From: Parascedosporium putredinis
Lineage: Eukaryota; Ascomycota; Sordariomycetes; Microascales; Microascaceae
Assembly: GCA_949357655.1 (NCBI GenBank)
Contig: CASHTG010000021.1
Coordinates: 806,001-870,000 of the forward strand
Direction of reading: 5' to 3'
Length of the DNA stretch: 64,000 nt
The position numbers were made by a program, and so were the translations under genes. Within the stretch, counting starts at the first letter, position 1. Each line of letters opens with the position of its first letter. The notes below the pieces were generated by a model. It was given only the letters and a program-made list of their open reading frames with translations, did no database searches and had not been told where the DNA came from. This document shows positions 10,780 to 22,393 of the stretch, one piece after another.

Positions 10780-13700
10780 ATCGAACTCGGGGCGGATCAG
10801 AGTTGGACTTGCTGGGGAGCAGGTGGAAGAGGAGGAGGAGGGGGCGAAGATCTGCGTCGAAGGTCGGGATTGGAACTCCCGCAGACGATGATGGGCGGAC
10901 TTGGGAATGGAGTGGAAGCCATGGCCGAACCGAGGATTTACAAAGCGTGTGTGTCGGGGTAAGGTGGTCTAGCTCACGGCCAGGAGGGCGCGATGGGTGG
11001 TTCCAATGAAGAAGGACAAAAAAAGACTGGTGTGCTTGGTCTTGCTCATATCGTGAAGAAAAATCGCGACCGACATCACGGATTATATATACTAAGCACC
11101 GACTATCATCTAGGCCCTCCGAACAGGCAGAACAGCCGCCCGAAAAGCCCCTCCCGCGCGCCAGACGTCCCGTAGTCAGATTCGGTGGAGAGAGTAATAC
11201 TGGTGGATGACCTTGATCCAAGTCTCCTTGCAGAATATTGGAACGGCTGGGGCTACCCTCCTCACCATCCTTAGGTTCCAACTTGCTCTGGCAAGCCTAC
11301 TTTCTTTAGCCCTATAGGGTAAGTCTAACGCCATTTTCTGGACATCACGAGCGGTAGGGTGCACGGCACCTTCAGGTCCATTCTTTGCATCCAACGGGAT
11401 TTGGAGCGCTTATTGGCCGCCTTAATCTCAGCTTGGGCTAAGCTCTTGTCTCATCCCCGGGTCCAAAGAAGGTTTTGGTGCTGGAGGGGAGTGGAGGCAA
11501 TGTTCCGGGACGACCTCGATTACTAGGGGGTGGTCACCTCCATTTTGGAAACCGATGTGAACGCATTGAGAGAGCTAACCGCACCCCAAATGGCTAGACA
11601 AGGGGAGGGGAGAGAAGCTCGTGTGTACGAGGTATGTGTGCATGCGTGCCTGTAGATGTGTCGAGATGAGATGATGGGGTTGCAAGCTCGACTAATTAAA
11701 CGCGATGTTTGGCAGGGGGTCCGCATACCAACCCCAAATCTACCCACCGCCATTGGGCCAGCGCAGCCACGAACGATGCCATGTCCCTCGCGAATACCCT
11801 AAAAGCGTAGATTAGTGTAAGAAGTGACGAGCCTGCAAAAGGTTGTGCTTCTTGGCTTGCAGGGCCCATGTGTCGGAAGCTTGGAGGTGGTGGGAGTGCG
11901 CAGCTAGTGGTGAGGCTGATGAGGCGGTGCAGCGTCCGGCTCGAGCCACTCCCGAGGGCCGGAGCGGGGCTGAGTTAGCATTGCCTGTGGGAAACGACCT
12001 TCTAAAAGCCTCTGTAGAATTGGAGAGGGAATAGCGCCTAATAATCTCCCATTGATTCTGGATCCGATCAATCAATCCCCTCACCAGATGCAGTGCTCAA
12101 CCCCATCAACTATTATTACGTCCAGTCCCAGGGGGCAAAGAGCTTCACGAGCGCCAAGAGCACCACTGGCAGCTCTTGGCAATAATTCTTCCCCTTCTCG
12201 TCACCCCTTACTTCTCCAGGTATTGTCATGTGGCATCAATCGCGGGATATTTTGGCTGCTTGTTGCCTAGAGACAGAGGAGCCCTTGAGGGATTGGTAAC
12301 AATGGCCGACGATCAAATTATTGACGGAGGTGGTTCGATCGGATCGATCTAGGCATTAATACAACCGTTGATGATCAAGGTTGGATCGAGTGGCCCTCCC
12401 TTCACTTTCTCACAGGCAGCCACAGCCGCAAGATGCCCGGTGTCTAGAAGTTATGGACATGGACACTGCGATTGGCAATTCAAATTCAGCATGAGGGCGG
12501 GGAGGAAGCAGCGGCTGGTGTTTCAGTTCACCACGTTCGCTCTCCTTGTCTGGGCCTTTTCCGCATCTCGCCACCCGCTAGGTCACCTCTTGGGGACGAT
12601 TTGCGTGAATGTTTGCTACTGTTTGTTTACTCTGGGCTGCACATGGGCGAGTTTGGCTGACCGGGTAGCAGCAGCGCCAGGCTTTCTTGCGGTTGCAGTC
12701 AGCAAGCTGGGGTTGGGGATGGAGGGGAAGAGAATCACACTCGTGGTCGGCTTTCCCGCCTCCCGCGCGTAACTTTTAGCCGTTGTCCGCATACCAGCCA
12801 GACAGAAGGCTAGCCGCGACCGCGACCTGCGCATCGCCTGAGCTGATCAGTGAGCCGCGGGGCAAGGCTTAGAACGCCTCGCCTCGCCTCCCACCCCATT
12901 TCCCTTGCCCTTGTTCTACGCGGTGCCATTTGACAGCTCGATAAATGAGCTGTATGGGCTGTATTCAATCCATCCATCCATCCATGGATGGATATGTGCC
13001 TGGAAGATATGGGGGCCGGTTCGTGTTCGGGCCCTGAGCCATCGCTAGAGGGTGGGCAACTGGTATGAAAAAAATCATTTCATTTTCTTTCTTATTCTCT
13101 CCCCTGCACCTCCATTCCCTTTGCCCTGGTTCGCGGTTTTGTGCTGCGGTTTTCGACAACAGGGTACTGGTATTCGATGTGGTTGGTCCGCTGTGAGTGG
13201 GCTTTGCTCACGATCCATGATTTCTGTTTTGGTCAGTTTTCAGCTATCTCACGTTGGAGGAAATGCACCGCCTTTTTTCTTCTCTTTCATTCTCTCGTTT
13301 TTTTCCTTTCTTAACGTTTCTTTTGACCGTGGCGAAGACGCAGGACGATTGTTGCAGCCAGCCATGCCACGAACGGGGACCAAAGACTCGTCTCTCAACA
13401 GGCTAACGAACTTCCTGTCAGCGCTCCATCTGACGAGGTAACGTGGACCGTAACCGCGAAAGCTGATGGGTGAGACGAATGGATGCCCCAGATAAGCGCG
13501 AAGCGCGCACCGCCCCGGCGAGGATGAGCCAGCCCCTTTGAAAGGGGAACGCTGCAACCGATTCCAACGGCGCGGTTCGGATCTGATGACTGTGTCTGAC
13601 CATCCTCGCGGGAAGGAAGGAAAGGCCCGATGTGGGCAAGCATCTGTCTGGCTGTCCCAGCGAGGTGGTTTGCGATATGCTTCGGGCATGGCGAAGGCGT

Positions 13701-14000
13701 GGTGGGTGCCGCGAGGTCGGGTAATCGACACGGCAGAGGAGGAAGGATCTGGCTGTCGACGGCATCGAGACGAGGGAGAGGACCTGTCGCTGAATCGGAG
13801 GAGACACGTTTTTTCCTTTCGGCCCCCGATCCTCTCATGCAATGGGTATGTCGGGGGTGTTTGCTCCGGTGCTTCTCTCGGCTGTTTCTTGGGATAACTT
13901 GCTCTCACGACATCTTTCAGCTTGTTAGAAGATGGGCGGCGGCCGGTCTCGATCTCGATGGTATGTGGCTCTCTTCCGACGGGTAACGGCGGCTGAGCAT
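10780..14000. other. Gene desert, part 1 (10.8-14.0 kb)
   Basis: This region is upstream of the LRR gene. Open frames here are low-complexity and overlap on both strands, without recognisable protein motifs. It contains an 18-base palindrome at 12976-12993 and a Lys/Arg/Pro/Ser-rich minus-strand frame (13249-14169) that I judge spurious. Confidence 0.55.
12976..12993. repeat. 18-base perfect palindrome built from ATCC/GGAT units
   Basis: ATCCATCCATGGATGGAT is its own reverse complement. It is extended on the left by two further ATCC units. The identical 18-mer recurs at 15819-15836. Confidence 0.95.
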
Positions 14001-14030
14001 CAGGCGGCCCGGGTTGTGCCTGCCTTCTCT

Positions 14031-14062
14031 TTCCTTTCCTTTCCTTTCCTTTCCTTTCCTTC
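14031..14062. repeat. (TTCCT)n pentanucleotide microsatellite
   Basis: About six TTCCT units occur in a long pyrimidine-rich tract. On the minus strand this encodes the repetitive Lys/Gly/Glu/Arg stretch of the spurious frame spanning 13249-14169. Confidence 0.9.
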
Positions 14063-17000
14063 CCTTCGACTTCCTTTTCCTCCCCTTTCCCGCTTTCCAC
14101 CGTGCTGGATGGAAGAGAGACGCTACGCTCATGGTAGATCAAGCAGACGAAGGGGCAACGTAGGCTCAAGCTGTTCCACTATCCATGACCCATACATGGA
14201 AAGGCCTCATCGAAACTGCCGGTTTAGACAGAGAGGACCGAATCTTGAATCCGGGGCCCCGGATCTCATGCTCCCCGGATGAGAGAACGATCCCGAGATA
14301 ACCTCAAGAACCCCAAGGGGAAAGTGGGCATTGGGGATCCACAGAATCACCTGGGATCTATCCATCCTTTAGTAGTACCCCATTGTCCGCTTCTCTCGTG
14401 ACGGACGGAGAAAAAAAAACAAGGGACGCCCATGGGCGATATCAGCCCCAGATCGTGCTCTTCTCTCCGCTTCCTTTACCCCCTCCTGGCAGAAAGCCTA
14501 TCGAGTAATATCTTCCATAACAAACTGACTTTGAAATCTGCCTTTCCCCCATCCACCTATCTGGAGACAAACGGGCCCCATAGGGAGTGTACTTTATGAT
14601 ACGCCCTCCGTCTTCCAATAGCCTTCATCGAGACTCTCTTTTTGCCTCCCAAATTCTCTTTACTAGGGGTCTTTTTTTTTCCTTCTCCCACGCACCCCAT
14701 ATCCCAATCATCAGATCACCTTTGTTGATTTCTCTAGCTTCACACCCAGGGGAAGAGGAGACGGGGGCCTGTCTGGCCTCTTCCACTTACTCCTCCCTCC
14801 CCCGTCCTATCGGCCAGCGATCGGATCCCATGCGGACTTTCTCACCCCTCGGTGGAATCATTCGTGTCCTTTCCTGGATCCTGTCTTGGGGTGCTGGGAG
14901 TGGGGGGATGTTTTCCCGCTCCCTTGCACCCTTTTGTGCGTGCTCCGCCGCGGCCAGTTTGGAGGACGGAGCGATAACGCTCCAACTGAAACGAAGCCAG
15001 CATTGAGGATGGAGAGGGAGACTGGGACGGAGATGGATACCAACGGGGAGGACCCACCTCTCGAAACTCCGGACATGCTCCGAGCTCCAGTGTTCGGCTT
15101 GAGAGAGGGAGAGGGGGCGGCCAGCGATGTCGACTTTCTCTCTCACTCCCTTCGTCGCTGCTGCCGTTCAGCGTTACAAGTACAAGCAATATCTTGGCTC
15201 AACTTTTCGACATCCTCGTGATGGGCGCGGCCACCTTGTGATAATACACACCCCTTCTCGACCCACTCTACGGTAGAAGCTTGCTTCGTGGTGGCCCGGT
15301 TTTGTACGTAATGATGCCAGAGCTCTTTTCCATTTTCCCTTGTGCCTCTCTCATCCTCTCTCAGTCCGGTGGGTTTTTACTTTCATTTTGCTCGTTCTTT
15401 CATTTTTTTGGTCCTTTTCCTTTTCCTTTTCCTGTTTCTTTTTCCTTTTTCCCTTTCCATCCTTCTTCCCCCACTCAGCACCCACCGTCTCCTCTTCTCC
15501 CACTCACCAAAATTTTGCGAAACGTTGATGATGCTAGCGGGCCCCACCGGCCAGACGGTAAGCTTGGGGCTGGGCACACGGATATCAGTAGATTGACCTC
15601 GGACCAAGGTCGGTGGGCATAGAGGTGGCTGGAAAAACAAAACTACCCTTCCTTTCCTTGCTCGGGCAAAGGCGGCTCTTTTTGTTATGTGTCTCTCTCT
15701 CTTATCCTAGTAGAAATTCTTTTTATCTATCGGACGGGCGGCAGAGCGGCAGAAAGAGGGAACATCTTCACTGACACCAATGGCCCCCACATCGCGATCC
15801 AATTGTATAGATCAATTGATCCATCCATGGATGGATGTATGTACACGTAGCGTGTCAATGAGTTAGTGTGTAGGGCTCGGAGCTACGGTAAAGGGAAGCT
15901 ATGGCACCCTTGGCTAATCAACTTCTCGGGTCTCTTTTTTCGAGTTTGCCGAACAAGCTCTCCCACAGTGAGCAAGGAACAACACGTCGAGCTTCTTCAG
16001 CCTTCGATTATGCCTGTTTCGTCGTATCATTGTAAGTCGTTTGTAGAAATCCGTTGCACAAATGGCTGAGACAAAAAGGTGCAGATGCCAGAAGAAACAA
16101 AAGAAGAAGAAGAAAAGAAAAGAAAAAAGCTCAGTGATGTCGACAAGTGTATGCTTCTGGACGGGTTCAACCAGTGTCTCTCCGACATCGAGATCTCGAT
16201 GGCTTCTTCCCAAAGGGAATGTGAGTTGCGGCTTTGGGAAGCGACAAAAAGGACGAGGTCCGGGAACGCTGGGAGCTTGGAAAGCTTTGGGAAACACCCG
16301 AGAAAAGGGCAGCTCGGATCTCAGTCAGTTGACTCGAGATAATCTCGCATAACGCCGCGCGCTTGCGCCTGGACGCCTGTGCATCTGCACCGGGTTCAGG
16401 TCGTCTCATCTCTTTGGCCCCCTTTATTACCTCACACTCACACATCGAGGTACATTCCGGCAGACGCATGGTGGGTGGGTGGGGGCGCAATGGGAATCAA
16501 AAGAAAAAGAAAAAAAGAAAAGGAAAAAGAGTGGACCGAGGGCATTCCGGTTCTGGCACTTGAACTACATCTATTATTACGCTAGTTCGCTTATTAGGCG
16601 TACAGGTAAGAGAATGTATATGAAAAAAAAAAAAAAAAGAACAAAGAAAATTGGCCCCCGTGCAAGCTGCCGTTCGATGACGAGGAACGCAAACCCCTGC
16701 CGCGTGCTAGTGCTAACCATTGATCGCCTTCCGCTCTCGAGTTTGGGGGCACCTGGCGGAGCTCTCGAGACCGATATCGCTCTGGATCCCGGCTTGAAGG
16801 TCGGAGCCGATTCTCGTCAACTTGAGTGCGAAGAAAAGAAAATACTCATAGACACCTCGGGCAAGGCTTCGCGATTTACCATTTATCCCATATCCACACA
16901 CAGATACCAAAACACAACATCGAACCTGCCTGTCATGAGGAACAAGCAAGCAAGCAAATATTAGAACTAGACAGGGAGTTAGGGAAGCAGGGAGCATAAC

Positions 17001-20000
17001 GGAAAGACTAAATAAATAAATAAAAAAGGGAGAAAAAGAAACGAAAAGAAAAAGGCTCTCGGCTGGCGGAGAGAGATTACGGTACTTTCGCCTCTTTTTT
17101 GTGCCCTTGTTCTCTCTCCTCTGTTAATAACTTGGATTCTCGTTATTCCCGTCAGCGCAAGTTCCTTGCCGTGAGCGGTCAGCACCAGAATTCGACGGGG
17201 CTTTTCGCAACGACAGCCCTCAACAGGATGGCCATCGACCCATAATTCCATGAACAGGGGGTGTCGATAACAGGGAACATGAAAAACTTGAGATCAGAGT
17301 GGAGCCTTGCAAAGCCCAGAAACAGCCAACGAGGCCGGCGGAAAGACTATCATGAGATTGGAAAGAGAGAAAAAACGATATGAAGGCTCCTCTTTTGAAC
17401 CAAGTGGAGCTTGGTCGGGAATAATAACATGGGAGGCTTGGGGGTAAAATACGATGGGGGCCTGACCAGGCGTGGACAACGGCCAAGCCAGAGGAAGCCT
17501 TGCTCATTGACAATGTGATTGTTTTGAACGTGCTTGCAATATCAACATATTGATTGCTGTGGATGGATCGATCCCTCATTCTGTGTCATCTAGAATCAAT
17601 TATTTTCCACGATCCATCTCGTTCTTCCAGTCGCTTCATCTCCCTCGACCACTTGTTAGCTCCCGGTATGGGCGCACTAAAGAATCGAGGTGCCATGGTC
17701 GTGCAAAAGGGTTGCGACGGAGCACCAAGACCAAAAGAAAGAAGAAAAAAATTGACTTTCTAACCGGCCCGGTCGGGTTGCACGTGGATGCCGACGTCAA
17801 ATGTTCTGTGCGAAGCGCGCCGTCGCACACTCATCCGAGGAAGGCTGGCTGGCTGGCAATGTAATTGGCAGGGGTGGGAGTGATGTCCCATTCCTCAAGC
17901 GAACAAGGGGCCCTAGGGAGACAGGCGAAAGAAGAAAGAAGAAGGAAGAAAAAGAAAATTAGCCCAGCTCGGAGATCTGCAAATGTACCGCCGCACCGTA
18001 ATCCCGTGCGCTAGTACGGAGGTGAGTGTGTCAGAATAAGGCGGACAGGGGGAATCGACGGAAGGGAGCAAGGGAATCCTCTAGAAAGAAAGTAAAAAAG
18101 AAAAAAGAAAAGAAAAAAGCGGCTTAATTATGCTACTGGAAAAAAATTGTTTCCGCGATATTTTCGTGACAGCAAGACAGACCACATCACGACTACTGTA
18201 TCGTATATCTGGGTGTAAGCCGATCGTGACCGACCAAGACGGCCCTCGACTTGTCTCATCAGGACCCTGCCTTCCGCTTCTTGTTCATTCTTTCTTTCTG
18301 TTTCTCTGGTAGCAAAGATGATCCAGTAGGCGATTTCAAGCAATGTATCACTCTGCCGCCTCAGTCCGTGGCTGCTTGTTCACCCTTGGCGCCCATGTCA
18401 AGATTCAGGTGATTTGGTAAACATTTGACAGGGCTAGCTCCTGTCGATGAACACGTATTATCCCGAGGTGTCACAGGTAATAATAGGCTTCGTGTTCATT
18501 GAGCGTAGGCCTTGCGAGTCATCAAACGTGCAGCATTGAGTATCATTATTTCCCTTGTCTGGAAAATTCTGTCCTTGCCGGGATGGACAAGCAAGCCTCA
18601 CCTCTCGTTTCGGGTCATATCGGAATGAGCAATGAAGACTTGTCCGCCAGCCTCAATTCAAACAGCCTAGTCGGGGGCTTTGGTGCCAAGAGGGCCACGC
18701 GCACATAAAGGGGATGAGATGGGTTAGGATAGCTCGGATAGAATCGAAGCAGGCAAGGGGGGTTTGGGTGGCGGTGGTGGGCCAGAGGAAAACGGCAGGA
18801 GAGAAAAATTTTCACCTTTTTCGTCAAGCTCTGGTCCTATTAGTGCAGCCTCGAAAACGGGAACAAAAAGAAAAGAAAAAATGAGAGGGATAATTGGAGT
18901 CAGGGAGGAAAAGAAATAGCGCCGACGATTGACCCACAAGTCATTTCGAGTGGAAACGGACGCTCACGAGCAATCAATCGCATCGCCAGAAGACCCCTAG
19001 CAGCTCGCAGGCCGTCATAATCCTGGCTTGGGTGCGAGAAAGGAAAAAAGGAAAATCCCAGCCACGGACTAGGCCCTGTCTTCATCCGGCCTGCCGCCGA
19101 GCCTCATCTGAGATGCACAGACAGGCATACCCCTGCCGAACCAAAGGAAAATAAAGAGGGAAAAAAAGAAAAAAGGAAAAAGAAAATTCCATTATTCTAC
19201 ACGCATACACGCATGCACACATATAGTGTACACCCACGCCAGAGACACACACCCACGCGAATTCCCGTTTCTTGGAAAGCTTGCCGAGAACGTGAACAAT
19301 GTACTTGTTGTCCGAAGCACTGTGATTACCTCACCGTGCTGTCAACAGCCGATCACACCCAAAACCTAATAATACCAAGGCCTGCCCTTTGTCGGGACGA
19401 GGCGGTAGGGTAGCTTGGGTAGGCAGCATCTATCCTTGTACTGTATTTTCTGTCATCCCTACACGACATTGATGCTGTAGTGTAGTGTGTGATACCGCAC
19501 GAGATTGCGATCGATCTGAGCAGTGAACCGAGGCATAACACCACTTCCGAGTCTCCTGGTCCCAAGGTTGGAAGAGCAAACCTTTGAGCTCAAACGTGGT
19601 TGCCCCATTGGTTTAATCAATCCCCGACCAAAGCTACGATCGCGGCTTGTACATGAGAGGAGCTTGGGAAAAGAAGGAAATTTTGTTCTTCTGATGAGAC
19701 ACTGTAGAAAAACGTCCTGGCGGGGCGAGTTATAATAACGGACGGAAACGGAAATGAGAACAAAAAGGTCAATTGATGCGATTTGTGAAAGGAAAGAAGA
19801 AGAAAAAGGGACAAGGGAAAATAAAAAATAAAATAAAATAGAAGGGAAAGAAAAAGAAGAAAAATGGAGCCATTAGGATTGCCGTGGAGACCTGGCAAGA
19901 TCTTTGCCCCTGCCAAAGAATTGAAGCGCCACGGCGAACACCACCATCAGCTTCCTGTTCAAGGGGAGAAAAGAGATGTCGTCTTTCGTCGCGATTCCGG

Positions 20001-20900
20001 ACCTAGGTACCGCTCTACCGAAGAGCACGTTTTCTGGAACGGAGGAACCTCGTACGTCGGCAAAGAATAATAGCTGTCACCCTGGCCGGGCTAGTCCCGA
20101 AACCCTTGCCATCCAACTGCCCGGAATAGGAAAAATCGAGTAGGCCTTTTTTCGTCCTTTTCTTTTTCTTTTTCTTTTTCTTTTCGTTTTTGGTTCCCTT
20201 CCTTTTGCCCAGCACAGCGGATCGGTTCATATCGTAAATCCCATGCAGGCACACCCCCTTTCGTCGTCCGCCTCCAAAGAACCCCTGACCTAACACCCAA
20301 CGCGAAAAGGAAGCACGTCAAGGAGCTTTTTCCCTGCCCTTCCTCCCTCCCTTTGACCTCCTGGTCGCCGCGAGGGCGTGGGTAATGAGGTGAGGTGTTC
20401 GGTTCCAACACAGGCCTCGATCCTTGTCTCCCGCCATAGCTATCGAGGGAAGCTCATCTGTTTGAAGTGGAGTGGGTGGGGTGGGGGTCACCCAAGAGTG
20501 GGTAAAAAAGAGAAAAGAAAACGATGGGAAAACAAACACACCTCTTTTCCTTTCCCGAACTCTTTGCAAGTTGCCTCTTTTTGCACCCCCTGTTTGCTTC
20601 TTTCGCCCAGACTCCCATCAGGGCCCGCCATATTGGGTACCTGGCTCCTTGTGAGGCTCAACAATGAGCGAACCATCCAGCTCTTCTCGCCTTCGTCCGA
20701 GATGGCCCGACGACACCAGACGTCTCCATCCTCCTATCATCGGCCTCCAAGCCCATTTCCTGGACCCGCTTCTACTTCCGCATCTCCTCAGACGATACTT
20801 TCAGAATTGAGACGCCCAGTATAATCCTGTACGGAGTACGAGTTCAGTAGCGCAGAGTCTCCTCGCCATAATCTCCTGCCGTCGTGGATTCCTGAGGCAT
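14063..20900. other. Gene desert, part 2 (14.1-20.9 kb)
   Basis: Polypyrimidine and polypurine blocks alternate here (for example 15380-15470, 16480-16525, 19800-19865, 20150-20190). No frame shows family motifs, periodic codon use or splice-site architecture. A short frame at 16079-16342 (LSDVDKCMLLDGFNQCLSDI) looks mildly protein-like but has a lysine/glutamate homopolymer start and no continuation. I cannot support a gene. Confidence 0.5.
15819..15836. repeat. Second copy of the 18-base ATCC/GGAT palindrome
   Basis: It is identical to 12976-12993 and sits directly next to a TCAATTGA palindrome at 15812-15819, so two palindromes abut. Confidence 0.95.
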
Positions 20901-21167
20901 TGTCGACCCCTTCGTTCAAGAGGGAAAAAATTTTCCCCATTCCATCTGCTCCACACTTCTCAGACCTCTTGCTTGACTTTGCTTTCTTTCTCTTTCTTCT
21001 TCTTCTTTCTCTCTTTCCCTTTATCACTCTTTCTTCCTATCATCTTCCTCTCTTTCTTCCCACTCCTTTCTGCCTTAATCCACCCTCGTGTGTGTGTGCT
21101 GTCGTCGAGCCTGTATCGTCTTGCAACCTTCTCTGTAGATTATTCTCCTCCCTCCAAAACCATCAAG

Positions 21168-21878
21168 ATGTCTGCCCGCTTCGCTGCTACCAGGCTCATG
21201 GCCTCCGCCTCCACCAAGGTCGCCAGGCCCGTTGCCCGCGCCAACCTCGCCTCCGTCGCCTCCAAGCGCACCATCTCTGGTAAGCCGTCCTGATTTGCCT
21301 CGCAGCTGCTTGCTCGTCTGTCTCCGCATCATGGCCGTCCTGTGACTGGCTGGGCATGTGACCGGAAAGACGCGATCACTTGCGGGCATGCCATTGAAGA
21401 CGAGAACGTTATCACTCACATGCGCCTTTTTTCCTCCCATCACAGGCATGAACAGCCCCTTCCAGGCCGCCAAGCGCCAGCAGGTCTCCTCCGCTATCAA
21501 CGCCACCACCCGCCAGGCTTTCGCTGCCCGCCGTGCCTACTCCTCTGAGATCGCCCAGGCCATGGTCGAGGTCTCCAGGAACATCGGTATGGGTTCCGCC
21601 GCCATCGGTCTCACCGGTGCCGGTATCGGTATCGGTCTCGTCTTCGCCTCTCTCATCAGCGGTGTTGCCCGCAACCCCGCTCTCCGTGGCCAGCTCTTCT
21701 CCTACGCCATTCTCGGCTTCGCCTTCGTCGAGGCCATTGGTCTCTTCGATCTCATGGTTGCCCTCATGGCCAAGTTCGTAAGTTTTGACTCGACCCTGGA
21801 CTGGCGGCTTGAAGAAATGAGCGTCTGTAGTCAGTCATTTCCCGGTACGGTACTAACGAGACCTCCCAACAGACTTAA
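21168..21878 (+). CDS. ATP9: Mitochondrial ATP synthase subunit 9 precursor (F0 c-ring), nuclear-encoded
   Basis: The c-ring subunit carries protons through F0. Exons are 21168-21279, 21446-21777 and 21873-21878; introns are 21280-21445 and 21778-21872, the latter with a perfect TACTAAC branch site at 21851-21857. Exon length is 450 bases, giving 149 residues. The Arg/Ala/Ser-rich presequence (MSARFAATRLMASASTK) ends near RRAYSSEIAQ, where the mature protein should begin. The mature part has two transmembrane helices joined by the polar loop ARNPALRGQ. The proton-binding glutamate lies in FAFVEAIGLFDLM, and the end is VALMAKFT, created only by the last six-base exon. No frameshift is needed. 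The leader from about 20,960 to 21,160 is strongly pyrimidine-rich. Filamentous fungi normally carry this gene in the nucleus. Confidence 0.97.
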
Positions 21879-22393
21879 ACGTCGCAATGGCGTGAAACAA
21901 CACTCTCCTGTGGATGGGAGAATTGAATATAGCATCCGCGCGAGGATAGAACCTCATACCACTACCACCTGGAGTATGGATTTTCTTAGACCGGTCAAGG
22001 TGACCTTCCCTGCATTGTTGAACAAAAAAGCACATCATGTATTTCTATAATCAGAAGAATCCATGATAGAGGATAGACGCGAAAGAATAGAGACGTGTGT
22101 GAGGGCGGTCTCTCCAAACCATTTTTACCTTATATTTTTGCTCCCACGAGGGTTGGGTATATCCCACCCTGACAATATATGACTTCTTTTTGTCTCGTGA
22201 AAAGAGGTGAGCTCCTCAACTTGTTGATCGATTCATGGCTGTCGCTTGGGTTCTAGAAAATACACGGCCTTCCCGGCATATACCTCATCGAACACGATTG
22301 GGCGGAGGAGACGCGGCGGCCTCGGGCCAACCTCCAACGAACTCGCAGAAGAGATTGCCCTGCGGCACACTCGGTCCCCGCCTTATCCGAGGC
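21879..22393. other. Convergent spacer between ATP9 and the hydrolase gene
   Basis: It holds only the 3' ends of two convergent genes. No gene is seen. Confidence 0.6.

Noticed and set aside
13249..14169. 306-codon minus-strand open frame
   Set aside because: Its composition is driven by the TTCCT repeat and surrounding biased DNA (Lys/Arg/Glu/Pro/Ser), other frames on both strands are also open, and no domain or splice structure is visible.
16079..16342. 87-codon frame with a mildly protein-like centre
   Set aside because: Isolated, starts in an AAG/GAA run, has no continuation through plausible introns and no family resemblance.
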